A program made the translations under genes and the position numbers. From Acidovorax sp. CF316 (GTDB lineage Bacteria; Pseudomonadota; Gammaproteobacteria; Burkholderiales; Burkholderiaceae_C), in NCBI RefSeq assembly GCF_000276605.1, contig NZ_AKJX01000164.1, positions 41,106-105,105 on the forward strand: a DNA stretch of 64,000 bases. The letters run 5' to 3'. The stretch's first letter is position 1, and the number at the start of each line of letters is the position of its first letter. The notes beneath the pieces were generated by a model that was not told the origin of the DNA, did no database searches, and saw nothing but the letters and a program-made list of their open reading frames with translations. Of the stretch, positions 16,534-25,136 are shown piece by piece.

Positions 16534-18193
16534 TACCGGGTTCCATGGCGCGGATGCGCTCTACGTGGGCGAGCAGCGAGCGCTGGGCGACGGGCCACAT
16601 GCGCGGGGGCACATCGTCGTAGGCATGGCGCACCCAGTCGTCCATGCTGCCCTGGGGCAGGGCCTGCATGGCAGCCAGCACCTTGGCCTCGCGTGCCAGG
16701 CGGTGGGCCCTCAGGCGGGCGATCGCGCCGCGCGCTTCGCCCAGCACGTAGCCGTGCGCGGGCAGGATGAAGTGCACGCCATGCTGCTCGCAGGCGGCAT
16801 CCAGCGCGTCCAGCGAATCGAGGTAGTCGGCCATGTTGCCGTCCGGCGGGTCGATCACCGTGGTGCTGCCGTTGAGGATGTGGTCGCCGCTGAACAGCAG
16901 GCCGTCTTCCTCGAGCAGCAGGCACAGGTGGTTGGCCGCATGGCCGGGGGTGTGGATCACCAGCAGGGTGTGGTGGGTGGTGGCATCGGCTGCCTCGTTG
17001 GACAGCACCAGGCGCTCGCCATGGGCCAGTTCGCGTTCGGGTGTGAAGGTGCTGGCCACGCGGGCCGTGGGGGCCGAGCGCAGGCCCAGGATGGGTGGGG
17101 CGCTCTGGCCGGCCCGCGCGCACAGGGCCTGCAGCGGAGCGGCTCCCGGGGAATGGTCGGGATGCGAATGCGTGCACACGATGGCGCGGATATCGCCACC
17201 GGCGGCGCGCCAGAGTTTTTCCAGGTGTTCCAGGTCGGCCGGGCCCGGGTCGATGGCGATGAAGCCCGTGGTCGGGTCGCCCACCAGGTAGCTGTTGGTG
17301 CCTGGGCCGGTCATCACCCCCGAGTTGGGCGCCGTGAGGCGCTGCACGTTCTTGAGCAAGGGCACGGGGTGGTCGGTCTGCCAGTCCAGCGGGTGCACGA
17401 TCTGCCCGTCGGGGCAGACCAGCGCCAGCTCGCCGAAGGGCATCTCGTCTTCCATGTAGCGCGACTCCTTGCCGGCCAGCAGGCCGGCGCGCGGGCAGCT
17501 CACCCACAGGGGCTGTTCGCTGGCCAGGGCGTCCAGCACAGCCTGGGTGTTCTTGAACTTGGCCAGCCGCTGCAGCGTGCGGATGGTCGGGAAGATCATG
17601 AAGAACTGGCCTGCCTCGTGCCGCGCCAGCGCATCGGCGGGGCGCACCCACACCGGCTCGAACTGCTCGGCCTCGTCGGCCACCGGGGTCTGGCCTTCGG
17701 GCATGCGCGCCGCCAGGAAGGGCACCTCGAAGCGGCGCGGCAGGTCGCGGTCGGCCGTCCAGTAGGCCAGCAGGTACACGCTGTCGGCCGCCAGGCGCAG
17801 GCCACGGGCCTCGCACTGCGCGGCAAACGGCGCGCTGCGGTCCAGTGCGGCAATGTCGGCGGCATCGGCCATGCGGCCGTCGGGGTGGCGCGCGAGCAGC
17901 ACGCCCAGTTCCTCGAAGCTCTCGCGGATGGCGGCGATGGCCTGGGTCAGGTGCAGGTCGGTCTGGGCCGGGCGGCGGTCCGCCACCGGGTGCGACTGGG
18001 CGTCGAGCGCATCGATACCGCCGCCCGGGAAGACGTAGGCGCCCGGGGCAAAGCTCGCGTTGGGCGAGCGCCGCGTCATCAGCACCTCCAGCGTCCCGTC
18101 GCCCTCGGCATCGCGCAGCAGCAGCACGGTGGCGGCCAGGCGGGTGGGTACGGGTTCGCGGTGGGGGTGGAGTTGCTGGCTGAGGCGGGGCAT
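16526..18193 (-). CDS. NUDIX hydrolase-metallo-beta-lactamase fusion protein
   Basis: A two-domain hydrolase of 555 residues. Residues ~15-230 are a NUDIX domain: the box is split by an insertion, with GGGID at 57-61 and REsFEELG at 90-97, as in NUDT7/8/19-like CoA or nucleotide diphosphatases. Residues ~285-530 are a metallo-beta-lactamase fold with THSHPDH at 341-347 and the further ligands in HTPGH and GDHIL. The C-terminal part resembles the LACTB2-like group. The gene overlaps the pseudouridine synthase homologue. The substrates are not known from sequence. Confidence 0.87.
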   Translation of the reverse strand: MPRLSQQLHPHREPVPTRLAATVLLLRDAEGDGTLEVLMTRRSPNASFAPGAYVFPGGGIDALDAQSHPVADRRPAQTDLHLTQAIAAIRESFEELGVLLARHPDGRMADAADIAALDRSAPFAAQCEARGLRLAADSVYLLAYWTADRDLPRRFEVPFLAARMPEGQTPVADEAEQFEPVWVRPADALARHEAGQFFMIFPTIRTLQRLAKFKNTQAVLDALASEQPLWVSCPRAGLLAGKESRYMEDEMPFGELALVCPDGQIVHPLDWQTDHPVPLLKNVQRLTAPNSGVMTGPGTNSYLVGDPTTGFIAIDPGPADLEHLEKLWRAAGGDIRAIVCTHSHPDHSPGAAPLQALCARAGQSAPPILGLRSAPTARVASTFTPERELAHGERLVLSNEAADATTHHTLLVIHTPGHAANHLCLLLEEDGLLFSGDHILNGSTTVIDPPDGNMADYLDSLDALDAACEQHGVHFILPAHGYVLGEARGAIARLRAHRLAREAKVLAAMQALPQGSMDDWVRHAYDDVPPRMWPVAQRSLLAHVERIRAMEPGND

Positions 18194-18268
18194 GGGGCCA
18201 TTATCGGGTGTTGCCCGGCCACCTGCCGGCCGCCCGCTGCTGGAACATGCGGGGCTTTGCCCTGGGGA

Positions 18269-19021
18269 TCAATACCTGCCGGAGAGCAGGGCGCCTGCGT
18301 TGGGCACCCGGGTTTCGAGGCCCAGGCGCTTGAGCATGGCCCAGGTGGTGCACGCGGCAGCGGACACCACGGGGATGCCCAGCCGGTCCTGCGCTACCTG
18401 CACCGAGGCCAGCGAGGGCATCTGCACGCAAGCGGAGATCACCACCACGTCCACGCCGCGGGTGTCCAGGCGCTGCACGATCTGCGCCGGGGCGGCGGGG
18501 TCCTGTGCGCCCACCTCCAGGTTGTCCGCGATCTCCAGCGACAGGCTGTCGTGCACGGCAATACCCTCGTGCTCGATGTAGTCCACCACCAGCTGGGTGA
18601 GCGGCTTCATGTAGGGGGTGAGCACCGAGACCCTCTTGGCACCCATGGCCTTCAGGCCCTCGACCAGCGCGCCCGCGCTCGATACCACGGGCGCGGGCTT
18701 GCCGTTGGCCACGGTGATCTCGTGCAGCCGCTTTTCGGACGTGCGGTGGTAGCCCAGGCCCATGCTCATGATGGCCACCAGGCAGGCATAGCCCATCACG
18801 TCCATCTTCCCATCGGACAGTTCCAGCGCGCAGCGGTCGGAGTCGCGGTCCATGGCGGCCAGCTCTTCCTTGGTGACCTTCTGCATGCGCATGCGACTGG
18901 CATGGAAGCTGAAGCGCTCGGGCAGGATCTGCTCCCGGGCGCGCAGCATGGCGGGGATCTCGGTCTCCATGGTGGTGTTGGAGCTGGGCACGATCTGCCC
19001 GATGCGGTAGGTGCGTTGCAT
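18269..19021 (-). CDS. maleate cis-trans isomerase-like protein
   Basis: A 250-residue member of the Asp/Glu racemase superfamily, closest in pattern to maleate isomerase, which turns maleate into fumarate in nicotinate-type catabolism. The N-terminal IGQIVPSSNTTMETEIPAML block and the two catalytic cysteines C80 (GYACL) and C198 (SACVQ) are present. It is followed upstream in transcription by a Bug-type binding protein 88 bases away, which suggests uptake and use of a dicarboxylate. Arylmalonate decarboxylase or a related racemase is the alternative. Confidence 0.8.
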   Translation of the reverse strand: MQRTYRIGQIVPSSNTTMETEIPAMLRAREQILPERFSFHASRMRMQKVTKEELAAMDRDSDRCALELSDGKMDVMGYACLVAIMSMGLGYHRTSEKRLHEITVANGKPAPVVSSAGALVEGLKAMGAKRVSVLTPYMKPLTQLVVDYIEHEGIAVHDSLSLEIADNLEVGAQDPAAPAQIVQRLDTRGVDVVVISACVQMPSLASVQVAQDRLGIPVVSAAACTTWAMLKRLGLETRVPNAGALLSGRY

Positions 19022-19109
19022 GGTGGTCTTTCAGGAAAAATGGCAAAGCGCTGCCTGCCGGCGCTGGAGGCGCCGGGGACGGGATCACGCAGGGAGAAAC
19101 CTTGGCGGG

Positions 19110-20072
19110 TCAGTCGGCCTTGATGCCCGCGCCCTTGATGGTCTTGGCCCAGTAGGCGGTTTCAGTTTTCACGAGATCGCCCAGCGCCTCGGGCGGCAGG
19201 TAGCGCAGCTCGATGCCGGCGGCGTCGGCGCGCTGGCGCGTCTCGGGCATCTCCAGCGCCTTCTTCACGTCGGCCGTGAGCTTGGTGACCACGGCAGGCG
19301 GCGTGGCCGCCGGGGCGAACAGGCCCACCCAGGCTTCGAGCTTGAAGTCGGGCATGCCGGCCTCGGCCACCGTGGGCACGTTGGGCAAGCCGGGGTGGCG
19401 CTTGGTACCGGTCACGGCAAAGGCCTTGAGCTTGCCGCTGACCACATGCTGCATGACCGACGGCGGGGTGGTGATGAAAACCTGCACCTGGCCGGCCAGC
19501 ACGTCGGCCACGGCCGGGCCCGAACCGCGGTAGGGGATGTGGGTCATGAAGGTGCCGCTCTGCTGCTTGAAGATCTCGGTGCCGATGTGCGAGAGCGAGC
19601 CATTGCCCTGCGATGCGTAGTTCACCTTGCCCGGGTTGGCCTTGAGGTAGGCGATGAATTCCTTGAGGGTGTTGGCCGGCACCGAAGGGTGGGCCGCAAT
19701 CACATTGGTGGCCACGGTGAGCAGGGCCACCGGGGTGAAGTCCTTGGCCTCCCAGGGCAGGTTCGGGGTGAGCGCCGGGTTACCCACGTGGTAGGCCGAG
19801 TACGAGATCAGCAGGTTGTAGCCGTCGGCCTTGGCGCGGGCCACGGCGCCGTAGGCCACGTTGCCGCTGCCGCCGGCCTTGTTGTCGATCACCACGGGCT
19901 GGCCCAGCACGCGCGCCAGCGGCTCGTTGAGCAGCCGGGCCGAGGTGTCCACCACCCCGCCGGGCGGGTTGGGCACGGTGAGCGTGATGGCTTTGCTGGG
20001 GTAGTTGTCCTGCGCCGAGGCCAGGCCCGAAAGGGCCAGCGTGGCAGCCAGCAGGCTGTGCTTGATCGTCAT
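19110..20072 (-). CDS. Bug-family tricarboxylate-type periplasmic binding protein
   Basis: A 320-residue solute-binding protein of the tripartite tricarboxylate transporter (TctC/Bug) family, greatly expanded in Comamonadaceae and Bordetella. A signal peptide is visible (KHSLLAATLALSGLASAQ, with cleavage after ASA). The mature protein begins YPSKAITLTVPNPPGGVVD, with the family's Pro-Gly-Gly phosphate/carboxylate loop, and later contains PGKVNYASQGNGSLSH and VPTVAEAGMPDF. ATG 20072 has AGGTGGAG six bases upstream; the GTG at 20084 lies within that ribosome site. The neighbour is the maleate isomerase homologue, so a C4-dicarboxylate ligand is plausible. Confidence 0.9.
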   Translation of the reverse strand: MTIKHSLLAATLALSGLASAQDNYPSKAITLTVPNPPGGVVDTSARLLNEPLARVLGQPVVIDNKAGGSGNVAYGAVARAKADGYNLLISYSAYHVGNPALTPNLPWEAKDFTPVALLTVATNVIAAHPSVPANTLKEFIAYLKANPGKVNYASQGNGSLSHIGTEIFKQQSGTFMTHIPYRGSGPAVADVLAGQVQVFITTPPSVMQHVVSGKLKAFAVTGTKRHPGLPNVPTVAEAGMPDFKLEAWVGLFAPAATPPAVVTKLTADVKKALEMPETRQRADAAGIELRYLPPEALGDLVKTETAYWAKTIKGAGIKAD

Positions 20073-20132
20073 GTTTGTCTCCACCTGGTGTTGTTGTCAG
20101 GGGGTATTGTGGAAACAAGCGAACCCGCAGTC

Positions 20133-20159
20133 CAATATATTGTTGGTCTTGATCAAGAC
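20133..20159. promoter_or_regulatory. twin palindromes in the lysR/Bug divergent promoter region
   Basis: Two perfect palindromes sit side by side between the divergent genes: CAATATATTG (20133-20142) and GTCTTGATCAAGAC (20146-20159). The second has the size and symmetry of a LysR-type operator and lies 13 bases before the regulator's start codon, so autorepression is likely. Confidence 0.5.
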
Positions 20160-20172
20160 TTTTGGGGTATCA

Positions 20173-21045
20173 ATGGAACTGCGGCACCTGCGCTACTTCA
20201 TCGCCCTGGCAGAAGAGCTGAGCTTCACGCGCGCCGCGCAGCGCCTGCATGTCTCGCAGCCGCCGCTGAGCCTGCAGATCGCCCAGCTGGAGACCGAACT
20301 GGGCGCCCAGCTGTTCGTGCGCACCAGCCGGCGCGTGGAGCTGACGCTGGCCGGACAGGCCTACCTGGTCGATGCACGCGCCGTGCTGGAGCGGCTGGAC
20401 ACGGCGCGCCAGCGGGTGGCGGCCATCGGCCAGGGGCAGGCCGGGCGCATCGAGGTGGGGCTCTCGGGCTCGCACTTTCTGGGGCCGTTTCCTGCGGCCT
20501 TGGCGCGCTACCGGCAAAGCCACCCCGGCGTGGACGTGGTGCTGCACGAGATGCAGCCCTCGCTGCAGCAGGCGGCCCTGCGCGACAAGCGCATCGACGT
20601 GGGCATCTCGCGCACGGCGGTCAACGACGACCAGCTCGCCAGCACCCTGCTGTGGCCCGACCCCGTGGTCGCGGCCCTGCCGCCCGGCCACCCGCTGGCG
20701 GCCCGCAAGGCGCTGGCCTTGAGGGACCTGCGCAGCGAAGCCTTCGTGATGCTGCGCCGCGACTCGTCGGCCCATGCCGAGCACATGGTGCAGTGCTGCG
20801 TGCAGGCCGGCTTTGCGCCCCGGGTGGCGCAGACCACGGTGGAGCTGGCGGCTCTGCTGAGCCTGGTGGCTGCAGGGTTGGGCGTGGCCCTGGTGCCATC
20901 GTCGCTTGGCAACTTGTTCGGCGCCCGCGTGGTGCTCAAAACCCTGGGCGCAAAGGCACCCAGGGCAGATGTGCATGCCGTGCAGCGACGCGACGACCAT
21001 CTGGGCGTGGTGCCGGCCTTCGTGCGCGTGGTAGCAGGCGTCTGA
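20173..21045 (+). CDS. LysR-type regulator divergent from the maleate isomerase/Bug genes
   Basis: A 290-residue LysR-type transcriptional regulator. The N-terminal helix-turn-helix is classical (MELRHLRYFIALAEE, FTRAAQRLHVSQPPLS), and the effector-binding half follows after about residue 90. It is divergently transcribed from the Bug/maleate-isomerase pair across an 88-base gap with palindromes, so it probably controls that pair in response to the carboxylate. ATG 20173 is chosen over upstream starts because it begins the conserved winged-helix text. The start codon lies very close to the palindrome. Confidence 0.9.
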   Translation: MELRHLRYFIALAEELSFTRAAQRLHVSQPPLSLQIAQLETELGAQLFVRTSRRVELTLAGQAYLVDARAVLERLDTARQRVAAIGQGQAGRIEVGLSGSHFLGPFPAALARYRQSHPGVDVVLHEMQPSLQQAALRDKRIDVGISRTAVNDDQLASTLLWPDPVVAALPPGHPLAARKALALRDLRSEAFVMLRRDSSAHAEHMVQCCVQAGFAPRVAQTTVELAALLSLVAAGLGVALVPSSLGNLFGARVVLKTLGAKAPRADVHAVQRRDDHLGVVPAFVRVVAGV

Positions 21046-21233
21046 GGCAAGCTTTCCTTGCAGCGTCACGACGTCATGTGTCGCTTGCTCACAGGCCGAG
21101 AAATTGGCGCTGCCCATGCCGGGACTGCCGCGCAAGGGCCGCCCCGCCGCGCTGGCAGTGTCCCCCTTCCCGAATTGCGCAGCAATTCGAGAGAAGGGGG
21201 AAGGCGCGAAGCGACTCAGGGGGATGTACCGAA
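21046..21233. repeat. large hairpin repeat between converging genes
   Basis: Between the convergent lysR and aldo/keto reductase genes lies a strong imperfect hairpin at 21162-21200 (CCCCCTTC and GAATTGC arms, loop GCA). It is followed by GGCGCGAAGCGACTCAGGGGG, which can pair with neither arm completely. It may act as a bidirectional terminator. The text has the look of the GC-rich intergenic palindromes dispersed in Comamonadaceae genomes, but only one copy is in the window. Confidence 0.5.
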
Positions 21234-22046
21234 TCAATCCCAGGCGGGAGCCAGGCCGTCAGGATTCACGAGGCGGCCGCCGCGGTCCAGCGCGGCGATC
21301 TGCGCCATCTCGGCATCGGCGAGGCGCAACTGCTGTGCCAGGAGATTGCTGGCCAGGTTCTCGCGCCGGGTGGACGAAGGGATCACCGCGTAGCCCTGTT
21401 GCAGCGCCCAGGCCAGCGCCACCTGGGCCGTGGTGGAGCCGTGCGCGCGGGCAATGGCTTCGATCACCGGGTCGTTCAGCACCTTGCCGTAGGCCAGCGT
21501 CATGTACGAGGTGACGTGGATGCCCTGGCTGCGGGCGAAGTCGACCACGGCGCGGTTCTGCAGGTAGGGGTGCAGCTCGACCTGGTTGGTGGCGATGGCG
21601 CCTGCGCCCACGGCGGCAATGGCCTGCTGCAGCAGCGCCACGGTGAAGTTGGAGACGCCGATCTGCGCGGCCAGGCCCTGGGCCCTGGCTTCGGCCAGGG
21701 CGCCCATGAACTCGGTCACGGGGACGGCACCGCCGGGCGAGGGCCAGTGGATCAGCGCCAAGTCCACCTGCTCGGTGCGCAGCTTGGCGAGGCTGTCTTT
21801 GAGGCTGGGGATGAGCTTGTCCGCGGCCAGGTTCTCGGTCCAGACCTTGGTGGTGATGAACAGTTCGCCGCGCGGCACGCCGCTTTCGGCGATGGCCTGG
21901 CCGACGGCCGCCTCGTTGCCATAGATCTGGGCCGTGTCGACCAGGCGGTAGCCCAGGTCGAGAGCGTTGCGCACCGAGTCGATGGCGACCTGGTCCTGCA
22001 GCCGGAAGGTGCCCAGGCCGAATGCGGGAATGGAAGAAGAATGCAT
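21234..22046 (-). CDS. aldo/keto reductase (DkgB-like)
   Basis: A 270-residue NADPH-dependent aldo/keto reductase close to 2,5-diketo-D-gluconate reductase B. The TIM-barrel tetrad is visible: D and Y in [12 protein letters not shown] in TTKVW and H in LIHWPSP; NADP-binding text IPSSTRREN is near the end. ATG 22046 is chosen because GGAG lies seven bases before it; an upstream ATG at 22064 has none. It lies 39 bases after an MFS exporter gene, so the two are probably co-transcribed. The physiological substrate, perhaps methylglyoxal or another aldehyde, is not readable from sequence. Confidence 0.87.
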   Translation of the reverse strand: MHSSSIPAFGLGTFRLQDQVAIDSVRNALDLGYRLVDTAQIYGNEAAVGQAIAESGVPRGELFITTKVWTENLAADKLIPSLKDSLAKLRTEQVDLALIHWPSPGGAVPVTEFMGALAEARAQGLAAQIGVSNFTVALLQQAIAAVGAGAIATNQVELHPYLQNRAVVDFARSQGIHVTSYMTLAYGKVLNDPVIEAIARAHGSTTAQVALAWALQQGYAVIPSSTRRENLASNLLAQQLRLADAEMAQIAALDRGGRLVNPDGLAPAWD

Positions 22047-22085
22047 GGGAAGGCTCCGTGTCAAAGGGATTGGGAAAAGAAGGGT

Positions 22086-23288
22086 TCAATGGCCCACGGG
22101 CACCGGTCCGCTGGCGCGCACCGGGATGCCGGCACGGCGGTCCAGTACGCCGCTGTAGTGCGCCAGGGCCAGGGAGCCCAGCACCACCACGGCGCCGATC
22201 CAGGGCGTGTGCATGAGGCCCAGGTGCGTCACGATCAGGCCACCGGCCCAGGCGGCGCCGGCAATGCCCAGGTTGAAGGCGGCGATGTTCAGGCCCGAGG
22301 CCACGTCCACCGCCTGGGGCGTGAAGCGCTCGGCCTGCTTGACCACGTAGACCTGCAGCCCGGGCACATTGCCGAAGGCCACGGCGCCCCAGAGCAGCAC
22401 GGTCACCAGCGCCAGCCAGGGGTGCGGCGCGGTGAACTGCAACAGCAGCAGTACGGCGGCCAGCAGCGCGAACACGATGCGCAGCGCAGGGATCGGGCCC
22501 AGCCGGTCGGCCAGCCGGCCGCCCCAGATGTTGCCCACCGCGACCGACACGCCATACACCAGCATCACCCAGCCGACCGCGCCGGCGCTGAAGCCCGAGA
22601 TGTCGGTGAGGATGGGCGCGAGGAAGGTGAAGGGGATGAAGCTGCCGCCGTAGCCGATGGCCGTCTTGGCATACACCAGCAGCAGGCGTGGCTCGGCCAG
22701 CACCCGGGCCTGCTGCAGCAGCGAGGCCGGAGGGGTGTGGGCGATGTTGCGTGGCACGAAGAGCGCGCTGCCGGTGAAGGCGACCACACCCAGCGCCGAG
22801 ACGGCCAGGAAAGTCTCGCGCCAGCCGAAGTGCTGGCCGATGAAGGTGCCCAGCGGCACGCCGGTGACCAGGGCCACGGTGAGGCCGGTGAACATGATGG
22901 CAATGGCACTGGCGGCCTTCTCGCGCGGCACCAGCCCGGTGGCGATGGTCGAGCCGATCGAGAAGAACACTCCGTGCGCCAGGCCGGTGAGGATGCGCGC
23001 GGCCACCAGCGATTCGTAGCTCGGTGCCTGCCAGGCGAGCAGGTTGCCGGCAGTGAACAGGGCCATCAGCGACAGCAGCAGCGCCTTGCGCGGCAGCTTG
23101 CCGGTCAGCGCGGTGAGCACCGGGGCGCCCACGGCGACCCCCAGCGCATACAGGCTCACCAGCAGGCCCGCCGAGGGGATGCTGATGGACAGGTCGGCCG
23201 CCACGGTGGGCAGCAGGCCGACGATCACGAAATCCGTCGTGCCGATGGCGAATGCGCTGAGCGTCAGCGCGAGCAAGGCAATGGGCAT
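22086..23288 (-). CDS. MFS transporter (AraJ/YdhP-like exporter)
   Basis: A 400-residue major facilitator with about 12 membrane helices, of the DHA1-type drug/sugar exporter group that includes AraJ and YdhP. The first helix carries FAIGTTDFVIVGLLP, and the loop between helices 2 and 3 has LTGKLPRKALLL. It is divergent from a LysR gene (114-base gap) and followed by the aldo/keto reductase. The likely picture is a LysR-controlled efflux and detoxification pair. No substrate can be named. Confidence 0.87.
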   Translation of the reverse strand: MPIALLALTLSAFAIGTTDFVIVGLLPTVAADLSISIPSAGLLVSLYALGVAVGAPVLTALTGKLPRKALLLSLMALFTAGNLLAWQAPSYESLVAARILTGLAHGVFFSIGSTIATGLVPREKAASAIAIMFTGLTVALVTGVPLGTFIGQHFGWRETFLAVSALGVVAFTGSALFVPRNIAHTPPASLLQQARVLAEPRLLLVYAKTAIGYGGSFIPFTFLAPILTDISGFSAGAVGWVMLVYGVSVAVGNIWGGRLADRLGPIPALRIVFALLAAVLLLLQFTAPHPWLALVTVLLWGAVAFGNVPGLQVYVVKQAERFTPQAVDVASGLNIAAFNLGIAGAAWAGGLIVTHLGLMHTPWIGAVVVLGSLALAHYSGVLDRRAGIPVRASGPVPVGH

Positions 23289-23402
23289 GGAAACACTCCT
23301 GTGGGAATGGACAGGAGTGTGGGTTTTTCAGTCGTGCAGAAAAAGACGGTTGCGCTCGATAGATACTTGACTGTGAATCAACAATCGAGGCTGGAAAAAT
23401 CC

Positions 23403-24287
23403 ATGAAAACCACCCTGGAAGAGTTGCAGGCCTTTGTCGCCGTGGTCGATGGCGGGTCGATCACCGCTGCCGCCGACCAGCAGGGGCAGACGGTCTCGGG
23501 CATCAGCCGGGCCCTGGCGCGGCTGGAAAAGAAGCTCGAGACCACGCTGCTGCGCCGCACCACGCGGCGCATCGAGCTGACCGAGGAGGGGCAGGGCTTT
23601 TTGCAGCGCACGCGCGCCATCCTGGCGTCCATCGACGATGCAGAGGAGCACATGGCGGCGCGGCGCCAGCAGCCCGCTGGACGGCTGCGCGTGAATGCGG
23701 CCACGCCCTTCATGCTGCACGCCGTGGTGCCGCTGGTACCGGCGTTCCGCGCGGCCTACCCGCAGATCACGCTGGAGCTCAACACGGATGAGATGAACAT
23801 CGACCTGCTGGAGCAGCGCACGGACGTGGCCATCCGCATCGGCCGGCTGCAGGACTCGACGCTGCATGCGCGGCCGCTGTGCACCAGCCGCCTGCGCGTG
23901 CTGGCCAGTCCCGGCTACCTGGCGCGCATGGGCAAGCCCAAGGGCGTGGCCGACCTGGCCGGCCACACGCTGCTGGGCTTCAACCAGCCCGAGTCACTCA
24001 ACCGCTGGCCGCTGCGCGGCGTGCACGGGGATGAATGGCCCATCGTGCCCAGCCTCACCGCGTCGAGCGGCGAAACCCTGCGCCAACTGGCGCTGCAGGA
24101 CGTGGGGCTGGTGTGCCTGTCGGATTTCATGAGCGCGGGCGACCGCGAGGCCGGCCGCCTGGTGCAGGTGCTGGCGCGCGACACGGTGGACGTGCGCCAG
24201 CCCATCAACGCGGTCTACTACCGCAACACGCCGCTGGCCGCGCGCATTGCGTGCTTCCTGGATTTTCTCCAGGAACGAATGGGCTGA
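23403..24287 (+). CDS. LysR-type regulator divergent from the MFS/aldo-keto reductase pair
   Basis: A 294-residue LysR regulator of the group with a short helix-turn-helix text (TLEELQAFVAVVDGGSITAAADQQGQTVSGISRALARLE in outline) and a TTRRIELTEEG wing. The effector domain carries the LLEQRTDVAIRIGRL stretch typical of the YafC/DmlR-like group. It probably controls the divergent exporter gene. A TCGAT...ATCGA inverted pair at about 23357-23390 lies in the gap. ATG 23403 begins the conserved domain; the frame is open for kilobases upstream, but only by chance. Confidence 0.88.
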   Translation: MKTTLEELQAFVAVVDGGSITAAADQQGQTVSGISRALARLEKKLETTLLRRTTRRIELTEEGQGFLQRTRAILASIDDAEEHMAARRQQPAGRLRVNAATPFMLHAVVPLVPAFRAAYPQITLELNTDEMNIDLLEQRTDVAIRIGRLQDSTLHARPLCTSRLRVLASPGYLARMGKPKGVADLAGHTLLGFNQPESLNRWPLRGVHGDEWPIVPSLTASSGETLRQLALQDVGLVCLSDFMSAGDREAGRLVQVLARDTVDVRQPINAVYYRNTPLAARIACFLDFLQERMG

Positions 24288-24297
24288 GCTCGACCGC

Positions 24298-25002
24298 TCA
24301 GCCGCGTGCGGGAATGTTCAACCCTTTGGCCACGGCCGGGCGCGCCACGAAGGCGTCCAGCACGCGTTTGATTTCCTTGAACTGGTCGAACTCCACCAGT
24401 TCGCCCGCGCCATAGAAGCCCACCAGGTTGCGCACCCAGGGCAGGATGGCGATGTCGGCAATGGTGTAGGTGTCGCCCATCACCCACTGGCGGCCGGCCA
24501 GGCGCTGGTCCAGCACGCCCAGCAGGCGCTTGGACTCGGCCACGTAGCGGTCGCGCGGGCGCTTGTCCTCGAAGTCCTTGCCGGCGAACTTGTGGAAGAA
24601 GCCGAGCTGCCCGAACATCGGGCCCACGCCGCCCATCTGCCACATCACCCACTGCAGGGTTTCATAGCGGGCCGCTGCGTCCTGGGGCACCAGCCGGCCG
24701 GTCTTGTCGGCCAGGTAGACCAGGATGGCGCCGGACTCGAACAGCGCCAGCGGCTTGCCGCCCGGGCCATCGGGGTCGAGGATGGCGGGGATCTTGTTGT
24801 TGGGGTTGAGCGACAGGAACTCGGGCGAGGTCTGGTCGTTGGTCTCGAAACTCACCAGGTGCGGCTCGTAGGGCAGGCCCAGCTCTTCGAGCGCGATCGA
24901 GGCCTTCACGCCATTGGGCGTGGGCAGCGAGTACAGCTGGATGCGGTCCGGGTGCTGGGCGGGCCACTTGCGGGTGATGGGGAAAGCGGAAATGTCTGCC
25001 AT
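24298..25002 (-). CDS. glutathione S-transferase (YfcG/YghU-like)
   Basis: A 234-residue glutathione transferase-like protein of the nu-class type (E. coli YfcG/YghU), many of which act as disulfide-bond reductases with two bound glutathiones. The N-terminal thioredoxin-like domain has TPNGVKASIALEELG and NPNNKIPAI, then FESGAILVYLA; the helical C-terminal domain has YTIADIAILPWV with the N-capping box. It converges with the lysR gene ten bases away. Only 134 bases separate it from divergent dapF. Confidence 0.88.
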   Translation of the reverse strand: MADISAFPITRKWPAQHPDRIQLYSLPTPNGVKASIALEELGLPYEPHLVSFETNDQTSPEFLSLNPNNKIPAILDPDGPGGKPLALFESGAILVYLADKTGRLVPQDAAARYETLQWVMWQMGGVGPMFGQLGFFHKFAGKDFEDKRPRDRYVAESKRLLGVLDQRLAGRQWVMGDTYTIADIAILPWVRNLVGFYGAGELVEFDQFKEIKRVLDAFVARPAVAKGLNIPARG

Positions 25003-25124
25003 GGGCTCCTCGTTCGTTGTGTCGCAAGAGAATGAAGCCGCTAGCCTAAACGCCTTGGCCGATCCGTGCCCGATGGGGGTATTGCCATTGCCACGGTCTC
25101 TGGCAGGGCCGGCCTTGCACCGAC

Positions 25125-25130
25125 GATAAT
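25125..25130 (+). promoter_or_regulatory. -10-like box at leaderless distance from dapF
   Basis: GATAAT ends exactly six bases before the dapF ATG, so transcription would be expected to start at or next to the start codon. No ribosome site precedes the ATG. A good -35 is not seen. Confidence 0.4.
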
Positions 25131-25136
25131 CCGGGC

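Noticed and set aside
19011..24287. 1758-residue open frame on the plus strand
   Set aside because: It runs antisense to four minus-strand genes and only becomes real at the second LysR gene (23403-24287); it is an effect of high GC with few stop codons.
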